From Mallotus nudiflorus (lineage: Eukaryota > Streptophyta > Magnoliopsida > Malpighiales > Euphorbiaceae): 64,000 bases of DNA. Shown here piece by piece: positions 48,277-60,439 of the stretch. The stretch is taken from contig CANTUR010000145.1 in the NCBI GenBank assembly GCA_947683625.1, positions 5,535,501 through 5,599,500 on the forward strand, written 5' to 3'. The translations under genes and the position numbers were made by a program. Position 1 is the stretch's first letter. Each line of letters opens with the position of its first letter. The notes below the pieces were generated by a model. It saw only the letters and a program-made list of their open reading frames with translations, was not told the DNA's origin and searched no databases.

Positions 48277-49768
48277 CACGTTTTACGAGAATTTTATCAA
48301 AAATTCGACAGAACCTCCCCTGTAAAATGGACATCTCTCCACTCAGAAAGTAGAGCTGGTCCTACAAGAAAATACACTTCGAAAATACACAATCTCACAA
48401 CCCCTCGGTCGAACTCCCAATTACAATTCCACCGACCGAGGTTCACAATTCACGAGATAAACACAGAACACATGAAAAATGTCAAAAATACCAAAAATAC
48501 CTTTAATATACCAAAATATAGCAAATTAGAGATTTAAACGCTAAAAATAATTATTTTACCAATAAATACATAAAAACCCTAATTTTAATAAAATATTATT
48601 AAAAATCCATAATTCTCGATAAATTCATAAGCATTAACTGAAATACATTTTATAACTCCAAATTACACAATTAGCCCTAAAACGTATTAAAAATCAATAA
48701 AAACTCATTTATTTAGAAAAATAGTATATTATATATAATTTGAAAATAATTTACGAAAAATAGTTTTAATTAGTTAAAAATACTAAATAATTTGTAAAAA
48801 AACATTTTTATACCTCAAATAACTATTAAAACCAATTTAACTAAAATTTTAACCAATTTATCACCAAATTACCAAAATACCTCTAGTTATATATAATTTC
48901 ATATAATTCACTATAATTATACAAAAATTCACTAAAAATAATATGATTACTCAAAAATTAATTTATCAACATATAATTCAATAAAATCAATAATTATACT
49001 CAATTAACCAATTAATTTTAACAAAATACTTAATTAACCTAATTTTCTAAAAGTCACCTAAACTAAATAAATTTATAATAATTATACAAAAATCACAAAA
49101 ATTACAAATAAATTTCTAAAATTCATTTTAACACCTATAAAAACCATAAATCACAATTTCATAATTTATTTAATTAATTTATGAAAATTAGAAAATATTA
49201 ATAAAATAATAAAAAATTCACAAAAATCAAAATAATTCCCAAAAATTCCACAAAAATTACAGGATGTATATTGAGCTACTAAAATTAATCTTTGTGAAGG
49301 AACTAAGCTTGAATCATTAGAATTAAAGTTCAAAAAAATCAAGAACTCATAATGGCTGAAAATGAAAATTGAGAACTAAGGGAAATCTAGACCAAATCAC
49401 ATGAAACTAAGCTTGGAAATGAACTCATCGGAGCTCAAGGAGAAAATAGAGATTGGTGGTGTTCAAAATGGTGGTCTGAAAAGGCTTGATCGACGTTGAG
49501 CAAACTCTCGGCTTCTAAGGAGGAAACTGACCAAAACTCGTCGGAAATGAAGGGAGAATGTGGCGAAGGAAGCTTGGGAGGCACACCGACGGCAAGGGGA
49601 AGGCTTGGCAGTGACAGGAATGGCGGATGAGGGGCGTCGAGTGTTTTGGAGAAAATGAGTGGCAGTGATGTAATTTTTGCAAACTTCAATTTTTGTATAT
49701 ATATATGTATAATATATTAATATTATATTTAATATAATATACAACACATGTTAAAATATCACCCAATA

Positions 49769-49836
<68 letters not shown>

Positions 49837-50199
49837 CATACATACATACATATTAATTTAATAAAAATGTATAATATATACTTAATTAAAATAACCCTAA
49901 TCAATAAATATGTATATATATATGCATGTATATGTATATATTTTAATATGATAATTAAAATCGTGCATGGACTCATGCAAATTCATAAAACCTACCAATA
50001 TAATTAATAATTATTTATTTAGGTTTTAATTTTCCCAAAAATAAAATTCTCGGGAAAAATTTTACGTAAGAAATTTAAAATAATTAAAAATAATTTTAAT
50101 AAATAACAACTAATTAAATAATCACATATATATATTAAAATGATTAACACTGCATATCCCGATGCAGTTTAAAATTATTTAAAATCTGGGAATATTACA
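48277..50199 (-). repeat. Element V 3' LTR, second piece
   Basis: It opens with the right TSD copy CACGT (48277-48281) and continues the LTR of element V to GGGAATATTACA at 50199, just before a purine tract. The donor-like GT is lost here (GATGAG, rc near 49428). A compound TA/TACA microsatellite lies at 49772-49851. Confidence 0.9.
49772..49851. repeat. Compound (TA)n (CATA)n microsatellite
   Basis: About 30 TA units followed by about 5 CATA units, at the TATA-box position of the element V LTR. Confidence 0.92.
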
Positions 50200-50217
50200 G
50201 TCTTCCCCCCTTACAAG
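50200..50217 (-). other. Polypurine tract, element V
   Basis: GTCTTCCCCCCTTACAAG on the plus strand, flush with the LTR end at 50199; same as element VI. Confidence 0.88.
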
Positions 50218-50256
50218 AATTCATCTCAGAATTCCAGAAAAAGAAGAAATACAAAA

Positions 50257-53200
50257 TCAAGAAGGGAAGAGATATGGGTAAGAAGTTCGCATCTCAGCTT
50301 CAATCTCCCACGTATGCTCCTCTACCCTATTGCTGCGCCACAGAACCTTGACCATCAGAATTTGCTTCAATCGCAACTGTCGAACTTGATAATCAATGAT
50401 CGCCATAGGTTCTTCTACAAATGTCAGATCTTCATTCACTTCCACGTTGTCGGGCTGTAACACGCATGAAGGGTTTGAGACATACTTCCTCAGCATTGAG
50501 ATATGAAATACCGGATGCACTTGAGACATACTCGGAGGCAAAGCCAACAGATATGAAACAGTGCCAACTCTTTCCAAAATCTCGAGCGGTCTGATATATC
50601 TCGATGCTAACTTACCCTTCCTGCCAAATCTCATTACACCCTTCATAAGAGACACCTTCAAAAAAACAAAGTCTCTAACTTGAAATTCTACATCTCTGCG
50701 CCTAGGATCCGCATAACTCTTTTTCCTACTAACTGTGATCTCTAATATGTGCTTGATCACAGTGACCTTCTCTACAGCATCTTGAACCATCTCAGGTCAG
50801 TCAAAGCTCTCTCACCAATCTCATCCCAACTCAGAGGGGATCTACACTTCCTTCCATATAACGCCTCATATGGTGCCATGTCAATACTGCTATGGTAGCT
50901 ATTATTATATGCAAACTCTACGAGTGGCAAATGATCATCCCAGCTACCTTCTAAATCCAAAACACACATCCTTAACATATCTTCCAGTGTCTGGATCATC
51001 CTCTAAGACTGACCATCTGTCTGAGGATGAAAAGCAGTACTGAAGTCCAACCTAATGCCCGTCGCTTCCTGCAACTTTTGCCAAAAATGAGAGGTAAATA
51101 TTGAACCTCTGTTTAACACAATGGACATAGGTACTCCATGAAGGCACATAATATGCTTCACATACAGCTTCACCAATCTAGCTACAGAATAGGTGGCTTT
51201 CACAGGTAAGAAATGTGCAGACTTGATCAACCTATCTACAATCACCCACATGGAATTGTATACATCCTTAGAACGAGGTAAACCGACCATAAAATCCATA
51301 GCTTTCCTTTCCCACTTCCACTCAGGAATAAGAAGAGGCTGAAGCTTCCCTGAAGGCTTTTGATGTTTAGCTTTCACTTACTGACATGTCAAGCACTTAG
51401 CAATATAATCAGCGACATCCTTCTTCAGTCTGTCCCACCAGTATAAGTCTCTGATACTGTGGTACATCTTAGTGACACCCGGATGTATGCTATAAGCTAT
51501 AAAATGTGCTTACTCTAGGATCTCTTCTCTCAAATTATCCACATCAGGAACACACAATCTACCACCGATCCACAAAACATCATCATCATCGAGTGTGAAA
51601 TTAGTGAACTTCCCTGCTCAGACATTCTCTGCAAGCTCTTTTAGAATAGGATCTCGGCTCTGAGTTGCCTTAATCCTATCTCTCAGTACAGATCGCACCT
51701 TAAACTGAGCTAATAGTCCACCTGATCTACTAAGCTTCATTATCAGACCTTGATCCACTAACAGATGTAACTCTTGGATCAACGGTCTCCTCTCCACACT
51801 AATATGAGCGAGATTGCCTGAGGACTTCCTACTCAAGGCATCTGCTACCACATTAGCCTTGCCCGAATGATATAAAATCTCATAGTCATAATCTTTCAAC
51901 AGTTCTAACCATCTCCTCTGCTTCAAATTCATATCTCCCTATTGGAAAATGTACTTAAGGCTCTTGTGATCAGTAAAAATCTCACAAGTCACCTTGTACA
52001 GATAATGTCTTCAGATCTTGAGAGTAAAGATCACTGCAGCCATCTCAAGGTCATGTGTAGGATAGTTCTACTCATGCTTCTTCAACTGCCTCGAAGCATA
52101 GGCTATCACCCTACCATTCTGCATCAACATACAACCAAGGCCAACTCTAGAGGCATCACAATACACTGTGAGCTTGTCCACACCATTAGGCAAAGCTAAC
52201 ACTGGGGCTATGGTCAACGTCTCCTTTAACAATTGAAAACTATTCTCATAAGCTTCAGACCACTCAAATCTTACATTCTTTTGAGTCAAATGAGTCATAG
52301 GAGCTGTAATTCTGAAAAGTCCTATACAAACCTCCTATAGTACCCGACTAAACCCAAGAAACTCTGAATCTCTATAACTGAAGTCGGTATGGGCCACTCA
52401 GATACTGCCTCAATCTTCTATGGATCAACCTGGATACCTTCTTTAGACACCACGTGTCCAAGAAAAGAAACACTCTCCATCCAAAAATCACACTTCGAGA
52501 ATTTAGCATAAAGCTGATATTCTCTCAGTGTCTGTAGTACAGTCCTCAAGTGATATACATGCTCCTCCATGCTCCTCGAATATACCAGTATATCATCGAT
52601 GAAGACTACCATAAACTGATCCACATATGGTCTGAATGCCCTATTCATCAGGTCCAAAAAAGTTATCGGTGCATTAGTCAAGCCAAAAGACATCACCAGA
52701 AACTCATAATGGCCATATCGAGTGCAGAATGCCATTTTAGGAACATCGGCTTCACTAATCCATAGCTGATGATAACCTGACCTCAGATCAATCTTAAAAA
52801 AGAACTGTGCACCTTGTAGCTAATCAAACAAGTCATCTATCCTTGGGAGAGGATACTTATTCTTCACTGTCACCTTGTTCAGCTCTCTATAGTCAATGCA
52901 CAGTCTCAAGGTACCATCCTTCTTCTTCATGAACAAGACTGGTGCACCCCAAGGAGAAACACTGGGTCTAATGAAACCTTTATCTAACAGCTCTTGCAAC
53001 TGCTCCTTTAACTCTTTCAACTCTGCAGGAGCCATTCTGTAGGGTGGCATAAATATAGGAGTAGTACCTAAAACCATATCTATATAGAACTTAATCTCTC
53101 TGTGAGCTGGTAAACTTGGCAACTCCTCAAGAAAAACATCAGGAAACTCACAGGCAATAAGAACATCTGTGAGTGATAACTTCTCCACTGAAGTATCCCT

Positions 53201-53640
53201 GACTAATGCCAAATATCCCTGACAACCTTTCCTCAGAAACTTCCTAGCCGTAATAGCAGAAATGAGATTCTGAGGTGCTGAACTCCTATCACCCATAAAC
53301 TTAAATTCTTCTTCACTAGGAATTTTGAAAGTCACCTCTTTGCTCTGACAATCCCCAATGGCATAGTGATGAGATAACTAATCCATACACAAAATAACAT
53401 TAAACTCCATCACATTCAATAGAATCAAATCAATGGATAATTCTCTACCTCCCATGAGAACTGGACAACCAGAAAGAACAACATCGGTGTCTAAAGAATC
53501 ACTTAGAGGAGTGGCAATAGACAAAGGAAAAGCCATCCTCGAAGCTTGCTAATAAGACTTGGAAGCAAAAATAGGAGAAATGAATGAATGTGTGGCACTC
53601 GGATCAAACAAAACCCATACATCCAAGTTACAGATATAAA
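50257..53640 (-). pseudogene. Element V (or V/IV chimera) pol, interrupted
   Basis: Pol in full order on the minus strand: protease (about 53340-53640, DP-motif region altered), RT at 52820-53335 and 52418-52735 (FIDDILVYSRS), RNase H at 52068-52298 and 51618-51932, integrase at 51003-51377 and 50772-50999, and the GPF/chromodomain end at 50257-50790 (VKVLWRSNRVEEHTWE). Stops include CAG to TAG (52418, 52820), CGA to TGA (51618) and GAG to TAG (51003); there are also frameshifts. No catalytic unit is open from end to end. Its left part belongs to element V, but its right part may derive from element IV, because the LTR that follows is IV-like. Confidence 0.88.
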
Positions 53641-53869
53641 CAATACCTGCCATAACTGCATTGGATGCCTGAGCATCCTGTTGAGTGAGATGAAAGACTC
53701 TAGCCTGTCCTCAACCTCCCTATCGACTGGTAGAAGCCTGGCCAATACCTCTGGCACCTCCTCTAGCACCTCTACCACGACCCTACTGGGGAACAAGCTG
53801 AGTAGAACTCTAGTACTGGGCTGGAGGCAACTGAAAAGAAATGGGTGCAGCACTAGTAATCAACTACTG

Positions 53870-55013
53870 TGGAAATCGCGAAATCTGCGACTGTTGACAC
53901 CCATAATAAGGACACGATCTAGCATAATGTCTTGTCTACCCGCATCTGAAGCATATCAGCGGTGTTATATAACACGGTCCCTGATAGACTCTACCATAGG
54001 TCTAGCATACACTAGCGGCTGATCTAGAACTACGTTCACTACTGTTGTTGCTTGAAGCACCTTACCTGAGTTTGAATGGTCTACGCTGACCTCCATGGCC
54101 ATGTCTACTGCTCCGATGTACTCGCTACTGCTGTCTCTAACTCTGTTGAGCTGGACCTCTCTGCTGACTACTCGATCCAATCTAGAAACTCGAGTACAGA
54201 GTAGTTTGGAATCCACCTGACTATACACCCAGTTGGTAATAATCAGGCATAGCTCCCTGCCTTACTATCCTCAACTCAATTCTCTTTGGCCAACTCAATC
54301 ACTGACTCCAGAGTAAGGTCTGCTATAGGCATACTAGCAAATGCAGAACCTAATCTAGTGACGTATGTGGTGACTGCGAAGTACTGGTCTCATATCAGAT
54401 CCTCTGCATATCTGCCAAGCTGAAGGAACTCTCGGGTATACTCCTTAACATATCTGTCACCACGAGAAATACTGGTCAATCGAAGTCTGTAACTCATACA
54501 AAGTGACTCTGGGCAGAATCTCCTCATGAATCGCTCTCTGAACTGAGCCCAGTTCATCGTCAATATGTACGACTGGATCATCTGAATAAACCAGTCCAGG
54601 GCTGGTCCCTCAACAAAAAGCTCGACTATCATAATCCGTTGGTACTTGGTGTGAGCAGTCTGAGTCTTAGTCTCGATCGTATGCAGAAAATCTATAGGGT
54701 CGAAAGTCCCATCGAAAGCGATCTTGCCAACTATGGCATAGAACAGAGCTGCCTCAGGGTCAGACATACCCTGCTGATAGGTAGGTTAAACAGGTTGAAC
54801 TACTTGAGGAATAAGAACATCCTCATACTCAGGCTTTATAAGCTCCTCATCTTGTATCTCTCTTTATCTACGGCGACCTGCCGCTCCTCGAGGTCTACCT
54901 CTACCACGACCTCTGTGTCTAACTGGCAGCTCAAGAGGTAAAACCTCATCTTGGAAGGACTCATCATCCTCAGCCTCAATGACCAGTGGAGCGACATGCA
55001 CTCACCTCCTCAT
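53870..55013 (-). pseudogene. Element V (or IV) gag with knuckle, interrupted
   Basis: The gag ATG is at 55011-55013, but codon 4 is TGA (55002-55004), where element VI has CGA. The best capsid piece is 54390-54767 (SDPEAALFYAIVGKIAFDGT, EEYTREFLQLGRYAEDL-like), ending in TGA that replaces CGA. Zinc-knuckle traces lie near 53900-53960. It is not translatable as one protein. Confidence 0.85.
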
Positions 55014-55196
55014 TCTAAAAAGATAAACAGAAGGATTTAGACAAAATAGACAATAGAGGATAACGTAGATAACTAATTCAAGGAATACTCATCAAGACAT
55101 ACTCGAACCTAATTCACTGCAGTAGTTTCAAAGAAAAACACAACACTGAAAACTAGGGCCACAACTCACACAACTAAGGCCCTGACACATAACTCC

Positions 55197-55208
55197 GCTT
55201 TGATACCA
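55197..55208 (-). other. tRNA-iMet primer-binding site, element V/IV
   Basis: The minus strand reads TGGTATCAAAGC, one change from TGGTATCAGAGC, four bases from the LTR edge at 55213. Confidence 0.85.
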
Positions 55209-55212
55209 GCTT

Positions 55213-55544
55213 TGTCATAACCCAAAATGGGGGGCCATGATCGGCACTAGGGAACGAGAATTCTTTCAAATTCGGAACCCGTAGCAAGCCTTAAAGAAAA
55301 TATAAAAGCATGCAATAATAATAAAATAAATAAAATATCTTACAATGAAAATTAAAATCTCATAAGTGATAATATAACTCATCCATCGATTTAATAACAC
55401 AAATCCATCTCATATATATAAAATTTTTCAATACAATTTTATTGGTTGAAACTTTTAAAATATAAATCTCATACATATATAATACTTACAGCTCACAAAA
55501 ATAACTACTGCAGTGTCTAGAATACAAAATAAACTCAGGTAAGC
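55213..55544 (-). repeat. 5' LTR fragment, element IV-like, cut by LTR VII
   Basis: It starts TGTCATAACCC and stops at AACTCAGGTAAGC, where LTR VII begins. In base-by-base reading it follows the element IV LTR (for example CACAAATCCATCTCA-ATATATAAAAT, TACAGCTC-AAAATAACTACTG) and not the element V left LTR, which has a different sequence there. The rest should lie right of the window. Confidence 0.8.
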
Positions 55545-57053
55545 TGTAATATCCCGAATTTTTAAATATTTTTATACTGCATCGGGATATGCAGTGTTAA
55601 TAATTTTTGTATATATATTTATGATATTTTATGAGTTTGTTGTTTGTTTAAAGTTAATTTCAATTATTTTATATTATTTTAAGTACTTTACGTAAAATTT
55701 TCCTGAGAATTGTATTTTCGGGAAAATTGACACGTAAATAATTTAATACTATTTATTTTGACTAGTTTTATGAATTTGCATGAACTCATATATAATTTTA
55801 AAGTGCTAAAATAAAATGTATATATGTGTATTTATTTAAATTAATTAAAGCTTAATTAATTTCCTTAATTTTATTATTTAATTTTTGTATTAATTAATTT
55901 TAAGTGTATAAATTATTAAACATATTAAAATATGTGTGTGGTGTATATTTAATGTGTCTGAAATTTTATATTATTATAATATATAGTGTGAATATATATA
56001 TATAAATTTTTTAATCAAAAACCAAAACTTCCCTTTATTTACAGAATTGGCACTCTTCTTCTCCAAATGCCCATCACCATATTTCTTCCATTTCCAGCCA
56101 CTTTCAAGCTGGTTTTCTTGCTATTACTATGGCCCTCAGCCTTCCTCCTCCACCTCCACCTCCAGCCATTTCCACCACCTGAAACACTCTTTTCCGGTGA
56201 GTTTTGGCCGGATTTTCATCAAGGAGCCAAAAACCGACTTAGCTCCGACCAAGCACTTTTCGGCAACCAAATTTGATGCCGTCAGTCTCTATCTTCTCCT
56301 TGAGCTCTGGTGAGTGTGATTCCAAGCTTTTTTTCACTTGATTTGGTCTAGAATTGCTTAGGTTTCAATTTCTTCAAATCAGCCATTTTGGGTTTCGAAT
56401 TTTTTTTAGCTTCAATTTGATTGATTCATGAAAACTTCCTTCACAAACTTTTTTCCTGGAAGCTTAATATACATTCTTTAATTTTTTTAGAATTTTTGGA
56501 ATTTATTTTAATTTTTGTGAATTTTTTATTATTTTATTATTATTTTCTAATTTTCGAAAATTAATTAATTAAATTATGAAATTGTGTGTTATGGTGATTA
56601 TAGGAGTTGAAATGAATTATAGAAATTTATTTGTAATTTTTGTGAATTTTTATGTATTTATTTGGAATTTATTAAATTTATGTAATTTTGAAAAATAGGG
56701 TTAATTATGTGTTTAATTGAAATAAATTGGTAAATTGAGTATATTTATTGATATTATTGAATTATATGTTGAGAAATTAATTTTTGAGTAATTATATAAT
56801 TTTTGGTGAATTTTTGAACATTTATAGTGAATATATATATATAGGGGTATTTTGGTAATTTTACACTAAATTGGTTAAAAATGTAATTAAATTGGTTTTA
56901 ATAGTTATTTAGGGTATAAAAATGATTTCTACAAATTTTTAGTATTTTTAACTAATTAAAACTATTTTTCGTAAATTATTTTCAAATTATATATAATATA
57001 CTATTTTTCTAAATAAATAGGTTTTTATTGATTTTTAGTATGTTTTAGGGTTA
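55545..57053 (+). repeat. LTR VII: plus-strand LTR, first half
   Basis: It begins TGTAATATCCCG and runs through a U3-like AT-rich part, TATATATATATA near 55994, a CT-rich leader (56040-56320) and the donor-like GAGCTCTGGTGAGTG (near 56303). It stops at TTTTAGGGTTA (57053), where element VIII starts. The continuation is beyond the window. Its 5-bp target would be TAAGC (55540-55544). The 69- and 88-codon frames in the leader are not conserved. Confidence 0.88.
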
Positions 57054-57509
57054 TGTAATATCCCGTGTTTTTAAAATATTTTTACACTGTATCGAGATAT
57101 ATAGTGTTAATAATTTTTGAATATATATTACGATATTTTCACGAGTGGATATGTATTTAAAATCTATTTTAATTACTGTGTCTTATTTACAGTGCTTTAT
57201 GTAAAATTTTCCCGGGACTTGCATTTTCGGGGAAATATTCACGTAAATATTTTATTATTAATTATTTTAAATAAATTTTCGAACTTGCATGAACTCATAC
57301 ATATTTTTAAAATATTAAACACCGTGTATACATATAATTATTTATTTAATTAGGGTTTAGTACTACCCTAATATTATATTAATTAATTATTTATTTTATT
57401 GTTATTTAATTATTTTTATTTAGTATAAATTATTAAAATATTAAATTTTATGTGTGTGGTGTATATTTAATGTGTGTGATTTAATATTATTTTAATATAT
57501 AGTATAATC

Positions 57510-57527
57510 TATATATATATATATATA
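57510..57527 (+). promoter_or_regulatory. TATA-box region of the LTR promoter
   Basis: A TA run about 455 bp into the LTR, followed by a CT-rich leader. Retrotransposon RNA normally starts about 30 bp after the TATA box, which would be near 57550. The position matches the expanded TA runs of other copies. Confidence 0.5.
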
Positions 57528-57825
57528 CATATAATATATCAAAAAACCAAAACTTTGGAAAATTACCATTTTGCCCCCGAGCCTCCTTCTTCCCCGATTT
57601 GCTTCCCTTCGCCGTCCGGACGCTTGTCACGCCATTTCCTCACTGTTGGTGTCCCGTCCGGCATGCCACGACCTTCCCCAGCCTCTTCCGCCACCTGTGG
57701 TAGCCGTTTCCGGCGCCTGGAGGTCGGTTTTGGTCGGAGAAGCCGAAACTTTAGCCACCGTCGATCACGCCGATTCCGGCCACCATTTTCGACACTGCCG
57801 GTCTCTTTATTCTCCTTGAGCTCCG

Positions 57826-58724
57826 GTGAGTGTGATTCTAGTTTTGGTTTGAGCTAAAATGGTCTAGAATTGCTTAGGTTTTGATTTTTTTGATTTCGGC
57901 CATATTAGGGTTTTTGATTTTTTTGAGCTTCAAATTGATTGATTCATGAAAAATCCCTTCACAAATGTTGATCCTAGTAGCTTAATATACATGTATGAAT
58001 TTTTGGAGATTTTTGGGTATTTTTGAATATTTTAATATTATTTTCTAATTTTCGTAAATTAATTATTTAAATTATGAAATTGTGTTTTATGGTTAAATTA
58101 GGTGTTGAAATGAATTATAGGAATTTATTTGGAATTTTTATGAATTTCTAAGTATTTATTTTGAATTATTGAAGTTTATGTAATTTTGGGAAAAGTAGGT
58201 TAAATGTGTTTTTAATTGAATTTAATTGGTTAAATGAGTTTAATTATTAATATTATTGATAAATATGTTGAGAAAATTAATTTTGGATAATTGTATAATT
58301 TTTGGTGAATTTTTGAAGTAATTATATTATATTTATATATATAAGGGCATTTTGGTAATTTTACATAAAATTGTCTAAAAATGTAATTTAAGTGGTTTTA
58401 ATAGTTATTTAAAGTAAAAAAATGATTTCTACAAATTATTTGGTATTTTTAACTAATTAAAACTATTTTTCGTGAATTATTTTCAATTATATATATAATA
58501 TACGGTTTTACTAATAAAATGAGTTTTTATTGGTTTTTAATGTGTTTAAAGGTTAATTATGTAATTTCTACCTATAAAATGAATTTCTATGTTATTAGGG
58601 TATTTTTGGTATTTCTGAAATTGTTCTGTGTTTGTGGACCCCGATCGGTGGACTGTAGTTTGGAGTCCAACTGTGGGATTTTGATTGTGCTTTGTGTAGT
58701 TTTTCGAAATGTATTTCCTTGCAG
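57826..58724 (+). promoter_or_regulatory. Intron-like segment in the LTR leader
   Basis: CTCCTTGAGCTCCG is followed by GTGAGTG at 57826, a consensus plant 5' splice site. The segment ends in TATTTCCTTGCAG at 58724, a consensus 3' splice site. The interior is AT-rich as in plant introns (899 bp). Donor GTGAGT or a one-base variant occurs at the same place in most LTRs here, and TTGCAG likewise. It is only a sequence-based prediction. Confidence 0.4.
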
Positions 58725-59362
58725 GGCCAGCTCTACTCTTTTGAGTACATAGATGTCCGTTTTACAGGGGAGGTTCTGCCGAATTTTTGATAGAATTCTC
58801 GTAAAACGTGATGTCCAATCGAACCCTAATTCTGTTTCCGTGTTAAATATTCTAGATCGAATTCTAGGATTTCTATTAGGTTTATTCTAATGTCGGTTAT
58901 TTATTGCTTGTTTAGTTGCACCGAGACTGAGGGCTAGTGGACCAGGCCCGTCGGACCCGTCTCGTGGAGCGCACTAGGGTGAGTTACTATACTATATATC
59001 TATGCTTTAGGATGCATGTTTTAGAAAAGTATGCTTTATTTTAATAAAATATGCATAAATGATTTAAGTATTACTTAGGTTTATTTTTGGTATATTTTGG
59101 TATATTTTCAACTATATGCGTGTTGTATAACTAAATTATTCTTAAAAATGCTTTTATGTATATTTTGGTTTATTTTAGTTTATTCTGTATTATATTGGAA
59201 TTATTCGACGTATATATATACTCAAAATATACCTGGTTTACTTTTGGTATATTTCTAGTATATATATGGTTTATGTTGATATTTTATTGAACTTCATGCA
59301 TCATTTATTTTTGTGAATGAATGTTTTATATTATTAATGAAGGATATCGATAGAACGTGCTA

Positions 59363-59401
59363 CCTAGTGGGCAGCACTAGGACCAAGTACGTACCGGTAC
59401 G
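59363..59401. repeat. Conserved stem and palindrome block
   Basis: CCTAGTG / CACTAGG stem (59363-59381) followed by the palindrome CGTACCGGTACG (59390-59401). This is the same block as at 37925-37969, in the opposite orientation. Confidence 0.8.
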
Positions 59402-59484
59402 CCTATAGTATTTAGGCTATATTACTAACCATTTATGGATATTGATTGAATATGATTATTGATATGTGTGAGATATGGTTTGGG

Positions 59485-59534
59485 GTGTGATTGCTGGAGC
59501 TCGGTTGACCAAGTGTCTCGGGGCCAGTCTACTG
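59485..59534. repeat. Single hybrid hairpin module
   Basis: Only one module is left. It joins the arm of unit 2 (GTGTGATTGC) to the arm of unit 1 (CAGTCTACTG), so its arms no longer pair. This is the product expected from recombination between the two tandem units. Confidence 0.78.
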
Positions 59535-60246
59535 TCTAAATGGATTTAGTGGATATTTTTGGACTAAGTGAGTCTGTATGGCTAAAGTGTTGTCTAACAC
59601 TATTTTCGAGGTTGCGATATTCTAGGGTTCTATGTGATCCTTTATAAAAGATGATTTTCAATAAAATATATATAAAAATGATTTTATTGCATCTGTGTGT
59701 ATTGCCTGTATATATACATATTATATATATACTGTTGATTGTATGCATTGTCACTTAGTGTGTATGTATATATACTATAGTAATTCACTCAGTGAGGTCT
59801 GACTCCCCTCCGTTGATAATTTTTCAGGAGAGTCAACATCTTCAGACCTCAGTAGAAGGCCTGTATGCCGGATTTCTTTCGCCCTGGCTTCCTTGTGTAA
59901 ACTACTTACTTGAGTCTTATTTTTATAATCTAGACACTGCAGTAGTTGTAAATTAAATCGTGGAATTTTATGTATTTTATTTATGTGAGATATTATATTA
60001 TATTTGAGAACTGGATTTGTATTTAAAGATTTTATATATATGTGATGAGTTGAGATTTAAATTAAATCTAGTTAATGAAATTGTTATTATGATATTCATG
60101 ATTTTTATTTCCGCTGTAAATTTGATATTGTTACTGTTACTATTGCATATTTTATTTTATTTTTAGGCTTGCTACGGGTTCCGGATTCGAAAGAATTCCC
60201 GTTCCCTAGCACCGGTCATGGCCCCTATTTTGGGTCGTGACAATGT

Positions 60247-60258
60247 TGGTATCAGAGC
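60247..60258 (+). other. tRNA-iMet primer-binding site, element VIII
   Basis: TGGTATCAGAGC exactly, four bases after the LTR end at 60242. Confidence 0.95.
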
Positions 60259-60439
60259 AGAGTTCTGTGTCAGGGCTTAATTATGTGAGTTGTGGCCCTA
60301 GTTTTCAAGTTGTGTTTTTTGTTAGACTACTGCAGTGTATTAGGTTCGAGTATGTCTTGATGAGTATTCCTTGCTGTAGTTTTCAGCGTTATTCCTCCAT
60401 TGTCTGTTTTGTCTGAATCTTTCCATTTGTCTTTTCAGA

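Larger units (their letters stand above)
58979..59827 (+). promoter_or_regulatory. Second intron-like segment in the LTR
   Basis: GTGAGTT at 58979 follows the GTGGAGCGCACTAG block. GACTCCCCTCCGTTGATAAT then TTTTCAG ends at 59827. Both ends are kept in the other LTRs (AACTCAC and CTCTCCTGAAAAATAGTCAA in reverse). It could be a second leader intron or an alternative to the first. Confidence 0.3.
57054..60242 (+). repeat. Element VIII 5' LTR
   Basis: 3189 bp, TGTAATATCCCG to GGGTCGTGACA. From left to right it holds a TA-rich promoter region (57510-57527), CT-rich leader, donor-like site (57826), acceptor-like site (58724), second donor-like site (58979), structured block (59363-59401), one hybrid hairpin module (59485-59534) and the second acceptor-like site (59827). 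Confidence 0.95.

Noticed and set aside
57555..57857. Ser/Pro/Arg-rich frames of about 70-130 codons in the CT-rich LTR leader (also 15082-15327, 49435-49689, 56047-56313, 4971-5357)
   Set aside because: They lie at the same leader position, but frame, start and end are not conserved between copies. Composition explains the residues.
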